Shown: one piece after another, positions 9,732 to 19,360 of the stretch
Position numbering within the stretch: the stretch's first letter is position 1
Layout: each line of letters starts with the position of its first letter
From: Heligmosomoides polygyrus polygyrus
Taxonomy: Eukaryota > Nematoda > Chromadorea > Rhabditida > Heligmosomidae
DNA length: 64,000 bases
Direction of reading: 5' to 3'
NCBI GenBank assembly: GCA_947396885.1
Contig: OX377201.1
Coordinates: 25,521,923-25,585,922 of the forward strand
Notes under the pieces: model-generated
Seen by the model: only the letters and a program-made list of their open reading frames with translations
Told to the model about the DNA's origin: nothing
Databases searched by the model: none
Position numbers and translations under genes: made by a program

Positions 9732-12164
9732 ATGGCACCGCTACGACCGTGGAAAACGAGCATCATCAAAACGGCCAAGTCCGTAGAAGACTTAGTTGAG
9801 TCATCAAAGCCCTTAGTCATCTTCAACATCCCAAACCTAGGGTCCGAAGAAGAGACATTAGTCCATATAAAGGGCAGGTTAGCAACAATAGACACAAGAA
9901 TTACAAACCAGCAAAAGGCACTGGAAGCACTCAAGCTAGCACAGTAAAGTTTCGAGGAGCAGTTCCAAGGACTTAGTTCGGAGGAACGGCAGACCGAACG
10001 CGACGCATATGAAGAATACACAGAGGCAGCCTTTGTAAGCACGGCTAACGGGGAAGATACCCTAGCTAAGCTGTTCGAAAAGCAAACAGAGTTAACAACC
10101 CTGATCGGAAGAAGGCAAGAGCTAGAAAACAGAAGACAACAAGTACAACTTGCTGATAATCTTCCACGTAGCCCAGGACAACAGACTCCTCTGTCTGTCA
10201 CGCCGTCACTGCAAGTACAGGCCTTGCTTCCCAGGTTACAGCTACCGAGATTCTCGGGCTCAAAGCGAGACTGGGATGCATTTTGGGAAATTTTCAAAAG
10301 CAACATCGACGAACAGCCCATCTCTACCATGATGAAATTCAACTACCTACTACAAGCACTTACGGGCGAGGCCAAACAAGTGGCCAGTCGTTACCAACTC
10401 ATCGAAGACAATTACGAAACAGTCCTACAGGCACTCAAGCGCAAATATGGGAGAGACAGCTCCATTGTAGAAGAGCTTCTTTTTCAACTTGAGAACCTCG
10501 CAGCAGAAGGACCCTTAACATCACAACAAATCTCCATGTTGGATTAGCTTGCTGCTCTAATGACACAGCTGTCCAACAAAGGCCAAGATACAAATCACCG
10601 AATGATCCTCAACATAGTTTTAAGGAAATTCGAAGTCAATATACAGTTGAAAGCTCTCGAAAAGAAAGAACAACTAGACAGCCTCACAGAATGGACATGG
10701 GACGTACTCTACGACCACTTGTCCAACATCTTAGATTTAAGAGAGAAAGTCGAGCAGTCCCAAAAACGACTAGCAAACGACAAGAAAACTAGTTCACCTC
10801 AACCTAAGACAACCGCGTTAGCCAAACAGCCACGCCTTACCTGCATATACTGCAAACAGAACAATCATCGATCATACGAATGCAGGACTGTTCCGCTGTG
10901 GGAACGCGAAGCGTTCCTGGCAAAGAATCAGTTATGTCGAAACTGTGGAAGACCCAACCACAAAGAAACAGACTGTAGGAGCCAGGCATGCTTCAGGTGT
11001 GGAAGAAAACACCACTCATCATATCCCTGCCGAACCTCACAACCGATACCAACGCAGCAAAATAGGATCCTTGTCCCTCAAGAAGGTCCAAGACGCCCTG
11101 TACAAGCGCCAAGACGCCCCATACAAACTAACCAGCCACAAACACAGTACCAAGCACACAACAGAGGTCAAGCTCAACAAGCACCTCGCACAGTAAGTCA
11201 AAATGTCGTCACTTCCGAGGAAGAAGAACGACAACAAGACCTGAAGAACATCGTCAACCACGTCGCCGGTCAACAAGATCCACAGAAGACGGGGACCTTG
11301 CTACTCACAGGCACAACCACAATCCTAGGGCCAAGTGGTTCCAAACAAGTCAAGGTTCTTATGGACACAGGATCACAACTCTCATTCATCAACACACAAC
11401 TGGTTGATGAAATGCAACTAGAAGTCACACAAGCAACACCCCTACGGCTACGAACGTTCGGCTCGGATACAATACAAGAAAAAGAACACCGCTTGGTCAA
11501 GCTGACCTTGATGGATCAAAAAGGCAAAGCCTACAAACTGGACGTATTCGACAGTGAGGTAACCACAAGCAGATCCAGATCACCACTCCTTACACAGAGT
11601 GACCTGGACTTTGTCAACAGCTTAAATCTACCACTGTCATTACCAGCAGACGACAACACAGAAACACAGATTCTGATTGGATTTGACCATTTATGGGAAT
11701 TCGTAGAAGGCAAGACATGCAAGCTTCCATCTGGTCTACATCTAATCGAAACAAAATTTGGGCACATGATCTCCGGGAAACCTTCACCACAGGCAATTGA
11801 CACTCAAGTCGCCAGTCTCACACAACACGACATGGATTCGTATGACCGATACTGGGCAATCGAGTCCTCAGGAACGAACGAATTCTCAGGGCCAGAGAAA
11901 AAAGAAAGAGAGCTCCTTGATGAAAGAATTATAAGGAACTTCAAGGAGACGGTGGTCAGGAGAGCGGACGGATACTACGTAAGATTGCCTTGGAAAGACA
12001 ATTATGCCACATTACCCGAAAACAAAAACATGGCAGTGGCACGTCTTCGGCACCTTCTTCAGCAATATCGCGCAGAAGAATTGCTAGAGATAGCAAACAT
12101 TTTTGCCGAGCAACAAAAACAAGGAATCATAGAAGAAGTAAAGCAGCCAGACAGCCTACACTAA
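9732..12164 (+). pseudogene. BEL/Pao gag and protease, with two in-frame stops
   Basis: One frame runs from ATG 9732 to 12164, broken by TAA at 9945 and TAG at 10545. A DUF1759-like gag segment lies at about 10220-10520 (LPRLQLPRFSGSKRDWDAFW). Three CCHC knuckles at about 10836-11035 (CIYCKQNNHRSYEC, CRNCGRPNHKETDC, CFRCGRKHHSSYPC) would bind the genomic RNA. The protease active site VLMDTGSQLSF lies at about 11355-11385 (DTG codons 11364-11372). These domains package RNA and process the polyprotein in cytoplasmic particles. The stops make this copy unable to produce a full gag-pol. Start choice: first ATG of the frame after the repeat-rich leader. Confidence 0.85.
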
Positions 12165-12960
12165 GGACAGGAAAAGTACACTACTTACCATTTCAGGTAG
12201 TGTACACACCAGACAAGAAAACCACACCCAAACGAATTGTGTTCGATGCTTCGGCACACCCAAAAGGACAACCGGCATTGAACAACGTCCTCTATCAAGA
12301 ACCCCTAATGCTGCCAAACATATGGGGTGTCCTGATAAGGTTTTTATAAATTTCCACCTAGAGTCGCAGTCCTTCAACAACAATATCACGAATCAGATCA
12401 AGGACAACCTCTACGTGGACAACCTGCCAATGACAGCAGAAGCACGAGAAGAGGCCATTCAGCATTACAAAGAGAGAAAACGAATATTCAACTCGCTGGA
12501 AATGAACATGAGAGAATTCACATCAAGCGATCCCGTTGTTCGAGAACAAATCCACGAGAAAGACCGCACGAACTCACTGCAGACAAAGGTTCTTGGAATC
12601 CAATGGGACGCAAACATCGACATGTTCAACGTAAAATGCATGATAAATCCAACACCGAACGTCACTAAAAGGAACGTATTACACACTAACGCATCAATAT
12701 TCGATCCATTAGGAGCGTTAGCGCCCCTGACGATTAAAAACAAGATCTTCTTCCAATCCCTCTGGAAGAAGTCGTACAGTTGGGACGATACCCTGAATGA
12801 AGAAGGCACAAGATTGTGGGGAGCACTTTGCAAAAACATGTCGGGATTCCAAATAAATATTCCAAGAAGAATCTCTAAGAAACACGCGAATCAAGATCTC
12901 CACGTGTTTAGCGACGCAAGCACATCGGTCGGCAATGGCAGCGTGCGCCTACGTAGTTAA
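12150..12960 (+). pseudogene. BEL/Pao reverse transcriptase and RNase H start, internally deleted
   Basis: The RT fingers appear around 12170-12340 (VHYLPFQVVYTPDKK, RIVFDASA, LPNIWGVLIRF). The frame then breaks, and the sequence jumps to the end of the palm with NLYVDNLP (about 12408-12431). The roughly 80-100 residues that normally lie between, including the first catalytic Asp, are missing. The YVDD motif reads YVDN. The Pao-type connection and RNase H start follow (SIFDPLGALAPLTI, LHVFSDAS), ending in a frameshift at about 12940. This RT cannot be active. Confidence 0.8.
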
Positions 12961-12976
12961 CTCCAACGAGTAGCAC

Positions 12977-14487
12977 TTGCTCACAGCCAAAACAAAGCTA
13001 CCGTCCATCAACGCAACTCACACAATACCAAAACTCGAAACCAATGCCATAACGATTGCTACAAGGCTAGCATCATCAATACACTCCGAGTTAAAGAAGA
13101 TCGTATCCATCAAAAGGATCTTCATATTCTGTGACTCAGAAATCGCACTCAACTGGATTAAAGATAACGAAGGAGCCAAAGAACGAGGAGTTCTAGTCTC
13201 CAATCGTGTCAAAGAAGTCCACAGTATCGTCAAACAGCTAGAAGGACAAAATGTTCAAGTCTTCTTCGGATACATTAATACAAAGTCGAATCCAGCTGAT
13301 TGTGCCACGAGAGGCCTAACGGCAAAGGAACTACAGACCCACTCTTGGTGGAAAGGTCCAAAATTCATTAAAGATTCAAAGGAAGCATGGCCAGAAGAAA
13401 CCCGACCTTTCCGACTGAAAGTCGAAGATTATGACCAACAACAAGTGACACTAATAGAACAGTCGGACCAAATACTCGACAAGTTCAGCACACTCAAGAA
13501 AATGCAACGCGTCATGGCCTGGATTCTAATATTCATACACAAAGCCCAAACCAGCCTATCACAAGAGAGCAAGCAAAGAATAAACAAGAAGATAGCCAAG
13601 TACGGAGAGCCATCAGGACGCCACATCTCAGCAACGGAAATGCGCAATGCCTTACACGTCCTCGTAGTACTGCATCAAAACCAATACAAAGAATCACTGA
13701 CAGCGTCGACGTTCAAGAACGTAAACATTGCGATGGACAATCAAGGCTTATACAGATGCTGGGGACGATTGGGAAAAAGCAATTTACCAGTAGGAACCAA
13801 AAATCCCATTTTCATTGCCCCAAATTATCATTTGGCATGTCTCATTATCAAGCAAGCTCACGGGAACCTACACAGATCGACAGCGAACACGATGGCAGAG
13901 GTACGCACCAAGTTCTGGATACCAAAGCTAAGACAACAAGTTAAGGTACTTCTAAGAAAATGTATTCCGTGCCAACGCCTCAACAATCTACCGTATAGAT
14001 ATCCACCCATGGCAGACCTGCCTACCACGGGAGTAGTAAAGACAAGGCCATTTGCGAATAGCGGTCTCGATCTATTCGGCCCCTTGAAAACGAAGAAAGA
14101 AGAACGTACTCAGCAAAAAACATACGGGTGCATATTCACCTGTATGGTAACAAGAATGGTCCACACTGAGCACATACTAGAAGAAAGCGGAGAGGACCCA
14201 GATGACCAAATAGAATCCTTCATGGCCGATACGAACATCAACTGGAGAAGGATAACTCCATTCGCTCCTTGGCAGGGAGGGTTTTACGGAAGATTAATTA
14301 CATCAAACATTCCCTACAAAAAGCACTTGGTAGGAAAGTGGTCGGCGAAGACTCTCTCAGTACCATCCTCACCGAAATTGAGAGTTGTCTAAATTCCAGA
14401 CTAACCTATCAGGAAAGCGACATTGAAGACATTCGGCCAATACGGCCGAATGTAAAATCGATTTCCTGCAAAATCACCTCACAATAA
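12977..14487 (+). pseudogene. BEL/Pao RNase H and integrase, frameshifted
   Basis: The RNase H remainder (IFIFCDSEIALNWI) is followed by an integrase HHCC zinc domain with HGNLH and CIPC (about 13858-13976). The first catalytic Asp lies in SGLDLFGPL (about 14060-14085). The second Asp block (normally TSDNxxxF) is absent: the sequence passes directly to NINWRRITPFAPWQGGFYGR. After that a frameshift at about 14280-14300 moves coding to the frame ending at 14487 (ESCLNSRLTYQ). The enzyme would splice viral-type DNA into the host genome; this copy lacks a catalytic residue. Confidence 0.8.
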
Positions 14488-14653
14488 CACACGACTTTGC
14501 AACAAACGAAGGAGATTTGCAAGATCCTGACTACCACATGGCGGTAGAACAAGCACAGCTCAGAACAAGACAAGAGGCTGTAACAATGCTAAAAATTGGT
14601 GTGAAATTGTCAACAAGTTCTGGGACGCCTGGAGTAGTACGCACCTCACATCC

Positions 14654-15127
14654 TTGAGAGAGCAACACAAAAAACTGCAACAAAGCAAAAGCATTCCAAG
14701 GAAACCACGAACAGGAGAAGTAGTCCTGGTGAGAGACCCGTTTCAAGCAAGGAATAACTGGAAAATCGGAAGAATAATTGCTCTAGGCAACTCACAGGAC
14801 GGTGAAACAAGAGAAGTGGAGCTTATGCTCCCATCAAGAAACATAATCAAAAGACTGATAAACGTACTCATCCCACTAGAGCTTCCTCAAGACAACGTGA
14901 GGCAACCTAGACAGGAACAAGCAGCGGGAAGCAGGGAACACACTACTCACACCACCCACCGTAACCAACAAGCACCATGGGAACAGACCCCGAGGCATTC
15001 AGATGGCAATGCACGATACAACCTAAGAAAGAAACCAGCAGTTCCCTACTGTCCGTATAACGAGCAGGAGTACGAAGTCAACTGTATTACAAGTCAAGAT
15101 TCACTACACAAATGTCCGTGTTTCAGC
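14654..15127 (+). pseudogene. BEL/Pao pol C-terminal (DUF5641-like) domain
   Basis: GEVVLVRDPFQARNNWKIGR and NIIKRLINVLIPLEL match the DUF5641 block that ends BEL/Pao polyproteins. It is separated from the integrase by a frame change and runs without a stop into the downstream env-position ORF. Confidence 0.75.
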
Positions 15128-16315
15128 ATGAATGCAACAGAAGCAGCCGTACAACTCATACGAGCACTATGCAAAGACCTCCCGCTGAACGAGAAGGAGC
15201 TGCAAAGACGACTCGAGATCGTCTACGATGACATTACCACGAATACGGCTGACATCGAGACCATAAAGTCCAGAATCCGCGCGCTCGAACTCCAAAACCA
15301 AGGCGACTCAGATAGTCCCAAGCTCGTATACGACGCCATTACCGAAGTCATCTCTGCCCTCCAAGTGACAAAACAGAAGATGGAGGCCGACTATCACCTG
15401 GGGAATATTCTCTGGGAGATCTACCGTCTCATGATCGAAGCGGGTGTCGCGACTGACTCAAGCAAGGAGAGCTTCGAGGAGATACCACGCAAAGCTAAGC
15501 GGATAAACGACCTCACCACCAACAACACCATTCTGCTCAAGGAAATCGAACATGCAGAGGAACTCATAAGCCGTGCAGCAGCCGTCAAGCGCAACAGCTA
15601 TGTCGATTTTCCTGATGAAAAGTCGATCGCCGAAAGTTTGAGCAGAATCGAGAACATGCTCCGCTCGCCCAGGCCCACCCTCGACTACGTCGAGACCGTC
15701 GACCAGCGACTGCAAAATTTGGAGGACAGAATCTCGAAAATTGAGGAACTACTGCAGTCACTAGGCAAGGCTCAAGAAGAGAAGGCGGAAATCCTGCTAA
15801 ACGCTCAAATAAACGCCATGATCCAGATAACGAAGGCTGTTCAGGAGAAGCAGGAGCAGAAGACCGAAGATGGCGTCACGATTCCCACGTACGACGACGA
15901 CGAGAGCTTTAAACCGATTCAGGCCGACCCATCCGAAATAATCGAGGCACGACGACGTCTGAAGGAGCTCGAATTTATCAAGGTCCGCACGTATGGAGGG
16001 TCAAGGTCGACGCTGTTGACTAAAGCTGTTGAGCGAAAAGTTCTCTGCGGATTCTGCAGGTTGAAGGACGACCACGAACCAGATCGCTGCTACAAGTTCG
16101 TCAGAACGTCGGATCGTCTACAAATTGTCCGTGATGCTGCACTGTGCGAAAAGTGCCTTAAGATCTGCAAACAACAGTGCACAAAGTCGACCAAATCCAT
16201 CTACTGCGGCCGAATTAACCACCACAAAGCGCTATGCACGGTCCCGGAGGAGAAGAGGAAACTCACCGAGAAGATTCGCCAATGGACGCTCACCAGGGAG
16301 GCCCCAGTGTGCTGA
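15128..16315 (+). CDS. env-position ORF: coiled coil plus zinc knuckles
   Basis: 395 residues from ATG 15128 to a TGA that is part of the 3' LTR terminus. The frame is also open upstream into the pol C-terminus, but this ATG follows TTTCAG (15121-15126), a strong nematode 3' splice site, so it was chosen as the start of a spliced subgenomic product. The N-terminal two thirds are helical with heptad-like spacing (for example LDYVETVDQRLQNLEDRISK). The C-terminus has Cys/His clusters CGFCRLKDDHEPDRC, CEKCLKICKQQC and CGRINHHKALC, which resemble retroviral zinc knuckles. No signal peptide or membrane segment is visible, so it is not an envelope. It may be a second gag-like RNA-binding protein. 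It is the only intact long frame in the element. I do not recognise a named family. Confidence 0.7.
   Translation: MNATEAAVQLIRALCKDLPLNEKELQRRLEIVYDDITTNTADIETIKSRIRALELQNQGDSDSPKLVYDAITEVISALQVTKQKMEADYHLGNILWEIYRLMIEAGVATDSSKESFEEIPRKAKRINDLTTNNTILLKEIEHAEELISRAAAVKRNSYVDFPDEKSIAESLSRIENMLRSPRPTLDYVETVDQRLQNLEDRISKIEELLQSLGKAQEEKAEILLNAQINAMIQITKAVQEKQEQKTEDGVTIPTYDDDESFKPIQADPSEIIEARRRLKELEFIKVRTYGGSRSTLLTKAVERKVLCGFCRLKDDHEPDRCYKFVRTSDRLQIVRDAALCEKCLKICKQQCTKSTKSIYCGRINHHKALCTVPEEKRKLTEKIRQWTLTREAPVC
16294..16307 (+). promoter_or_regulatory. possible polypurine tract
   Basis: AGGGAGG followed by CCCCAG lies directly before the 3' LTR, where a plus-strand primer is expected. The purine run is short, so the assignment is weak. 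Confidence 0.3.
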
Positions 16316-16884
16316 CGCACCATGGCCGGGGTCACCGGAGTCGATCTACAGATCATCGATTCGATCGCGCGCCAACGACGGGATATAAGGAGCCTGCCAT
16401 GCCGACGAGCCAGTTCGCCGACGTCTACGCGCCCTCGTCCCTCCATCCCTTGCCCCCCGGCACCCCTCTCTGTCTCTGATCTCTGTAGGTTAGGGGACCC
16501 TTAGTAACTTTTTACTAACTCATTGTTGTGTTCGTTATTAACCATTTGTATTGTTCGTTTGTTACGTTGTTAACTAACGTTAAGTAGAGGTTTAGTTACC
16601 CAAGTTTGAGGTTCTGTTCGACCGGTTCCAGCCGGAAGTATCTGTCCAATTTGTGGTATTCGCTAACTTCGTCTAGCTTCTCATCACTGAAGCCCAGGAC
16701 GCTCCGCCACGCCGACGACAAGCCCGAAACCACCAGCCAGAACCGGAGGAATTTTCTGTGTGCCTAGTACCGACGTCCACGAGGAACCCGAGGTCAGCCG
16801 ATTGCAGCAGATAAAATCCACTGAACCACCGCCCCCTCTCACCCGGGTCCCTTCACACACTAGGACGGGAGGGTATTCAGCACA
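16308..16884 (+). repeat. 3' LTR of the BEL/Pao element
   Basis: 577 bp, same ends as the 5' LTR, followed by the target duplication CACCT. The SL1-like block is conserved at 16589-16656, unchanged from the 5' copy. Confidence 0.95.
16589..16656 (+). ncRNA. SL1 spliced-leader-like block inside the 3' LTR
   Basis: Identical to 8596-8663: SL1-like leader 16589-16610, GT, CCGG hairpin, and AATTTGTGG at 16648-16656. Confidence 0.8.
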
Positions 16885-16889
16885 CACCT

Positions 16890-17469
16890 TATAAGTGCTC
16901 TACCATTTCATTTGACTTCAATCAACTTCTACTTCAGCACTCAACATGAATCTGACTTATCATATCCAGGCGCTTGAGGCGGCACTAGTGGCGTGCTAAT
17001 ACGACTACAGAATCTGTAAGCATCTAATTTATTGTGATCTTCGGAACAAAAACAATGGAGACATAACAAAATGAAGAGCAGTAGTTGAACTATAACAAAA
17101 AACACTTCACATATGATGATTTGACAATGGTGATGATATAACAGTCTGCGAACATAACAGATACCCGAGAACTCACAACTAAACGTTGACAGAAAGGTTA
17201 CGGTGGTCTGATGAAGGATGGCAACTAAAAACAACAACAACGGCTACAACAATGAGGAATGGTGATCATCACTTGTGGTTCCTGCTTGGACTGCTTCGCA
17301 TCTTACTCGCGCACATGTCACCGTCTCCCGCGTGGCCGCGCACCACATCACTATAGCGCCTGAAACTGATAAATCATCGGCGAAAAACAATAAATGGATC
17401 TCATGCAAACAAAGAGGCATCATTTTTGTAAAATAGGAGTTTAAACGAATAAAATGTTCTCAAGACCGG
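16890..17469. other. spacer, no gene recognised
   Basis: Sequence between the BEL/Pao element and an RTE LINE fragment. No exon or known repeat could be supported. Confidence 0.5.
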
Positions 17470-17757
17470 CAACACTACCATGATGAAAAGAAGGGAGACG
17501 TGCACGACATGGGCAGCTATCGCCTAATCTGTCTGCTATCCGTAGTCTACAAGCTATTTACTCGCGTGATCTTGAATAGGATCAGCCGAACGCTGGATGA
17601 AGGAAAGCCATGCGAGCAAGCAGGATTAGGAGAGGATTCAGCACGATCGACCTCACACACCATTACGAAGTATCGAGAGAGAAAGAAATTCGAATTTCAT
17701 TTACGCACACCATTGATGCAGAGCTCGGCACTACTGCAGTAAACTTCGTAATGTTCC
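17470..17757 (+). pseudogene. RTE LINE reverse transcriptase, left fragment
   Basis: SYRLICLLSVVYKLFTRVIL and LDEGKPCEQAG match the RT fingers block (YRPICLLSVxYKLFTRVILNRI) of nematode RTE elements. The frame breaks after QAG. The continuation lies beyond the mariner at 18945, in the same orientation. Confidence 0.8.
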
Positions 17758-18944
17758 AGATTTTTTCTAGAATGTTCTGAAGATTTAACTAAGTACCACA
17801 TAAAGACATTATCCTGCTGTATCTGCATAACATATCCAACTCCGTCTTCTTTGCCTATTTCACTGTACGATGGTCGAACTGTCTACCCATATTGGACACG
17901 TACTCCTTTACGAGTTTGAATCTGAGCACTCCGCTGCAGAAGCCTATCGAAACTTGTGTCGCGTATTCGGCTCTGAAGCTCCTTCTGCACCGTCAGTGTA
18001 TAGCTGGTTCGATCGCTTCAAAAGCGGAACAGGAGTCTCGAAGCTAAGCCTCGCTCTGGTCGACCGACAACGATATCTTTGGATGGACTGAATAAACTGG
18101 CGGAGCAGCATGAATGTGTGCGTTATTTTGCTGCTGCTCTTGGCTGTTCCCGATCCACCGTGGACAATGGACTGCAATCCCTTGGAATGGTTAAAACGCT
18201 CGGTCAATGGCTCCCACACGAACTGACAGACGACAACCGGCGTAGACATCTTGACATATGCACTCAGCTGCTCTCCCGAAGTAGCACTTCAACTGCTGGA
18301 CACCATCGTCACCGGAGATGAAAAATGGGTCCCCTACGTCAACCACGCTCGTAAACGTGCGTGATGCCGACGCGATGAAGTGCCGAAATCTTACGTGAAA
18401 GGTGAAATTCACGCGAGGAAAGTCATGCTGAGTCTGGTGGAGAGATTGGACCTACCATTTCGAGCTGCTGCCTGACAACACGACTGTCACTAGCAAGGTC
18501 TACGCTACCCAACTGCAGAGACTGGCCAACAAGATGCGCAAGGAACAGCCCAGGCTCGATGAAGTTCGCTTGCTGCACGATAACGCGCGCCCACACATCG
18601 CGAAGACGACTTCTCAGAAAATTCTGGGAACTTGGATGGCTAGCTCTGCCGCGTCCACCGTACAGCCCAGATCTGACCCCAAGTGACTATCACCCTTTTC
18701 GATCACTTCAGCATCATCTGGAAGGGAAGCGAAGATCGTGAACACCTCGAAAATGACCTTCGAGCTTTTTTCGCCTCCAAGTCGCCGGATTTCTACGCAA
18801 GAGGAATTCAGAGTCTTGTGGAACGTTGGCGGAGAGTAGTCGATGTTGATAGAAATTGTTTGGTCATTAATAAAATGTTGATAAAAAATTGTGTTATTTT
18901 GAAAAAATTGTCGTATTTCTGGAGATACTTTCTGGACACCCTAA
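17758..18944 (+). pseudogene. mariner-type transposase, broken
   Basis: From ATG 17870 a helix-turn-helix region (ESEHSAAEAYRNLCRVFGSE, then VYSWFDRFKSG) is followed in other frames by ELTDDNRRRHLDICTQLLSR, the first catalytic Asp in VTGDEKW (18317-18319), the second in HDNARPH (18579-18581) and the third in PDLTPSDYH (18685-18687). D2 and D3 are one base out of frame with each other for a DD34D enzyme, so at least one indel lies between. The end GGACACCCTAA at 18944 resembles a mariner terminal repeat. The 5' terminal repeat was not found, so the left boundary is approximate. A relationship to the hookworm mariner bandit is possible but untested. Confidence 0.75.
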
Positions 18945-19310
18945 CAGAATGGAAAGACATGGGAGTGAAGGTCGACTGCCGTCAGCTGCACCATCCTCGC
19001 CTCGGTGACGACATCGTGCTCATAACACCGAGCATCAGCCAGGAGGAGCGAATGCTAGCCGACTTCGATCGTGTATGTTGGACTGCAGCTGAATCTTACG
19101 AAGACGATGTTCATGAGAAACAGACAACTTTCTGATGCCCCGTTCTCGCTCAACGGAAAGAACGTCTTCGAATGCCAAAGCTACGTATATCTTCTAGATC
19201 GCAAAGACACGGCCAACGACCTAGTGCAGGAGCTTAACGAGGGAAAATGGCTTGAGGAGCTTTCAACAACTAGGAAGAAGCCTTGCAGAAGAGGAAGAAT
19301 GCTCACGTAG
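18945..19310 (+). pseudogene. RTE LINE reverse transcriptase, right fragment
   Basis: EWKDMGVKVDCRQLHH, GDDIVLITPSISQEERML and GLQLNLTKTMFMRN match the palm and thumb of nematode RTE reverse transcriptases; the catalytic ADD reads GDD. About 120 residues are missing relative to the left fragment, so the mariner insertion came with a deletion or the LINE was already broken. It ends about 50 bp beyond the psr-1 stop, which is on the opposite strand. Confidence 0.75.
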
Positions 19311-19360
19311 TCGAATTCACCATTCCGTTTACTCTAAAGTACACCCCAGAGGCATGTACC

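Larger units (their letters stand above)
8315..16884 (+). mobile_element. BEL/Pao LTR retrotransposon, full-length but defective
   Basis: Two 577-bp LTRs bound an 8570-bp element flanked by a 5-bp target duplication CACCT (8310-8314 and 16885-16889). Each LTR starts TGTGCTGA and ends TCAGCACA, which are exact reverse complements. A primer-binding site, gag with zinc knuckles, an aspartic protease (DTG), RT, RNase H, integrase and a DUF5641-type C-terminus follow in BEL/Pao order, then an extra ORF in the env position. By eye the LTRs differ at about five positions, so insertion is recent, yet gag and pol carry stops, frameshifts and deletions. The copy is probably non-autonomous. Confidence 0.95.
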
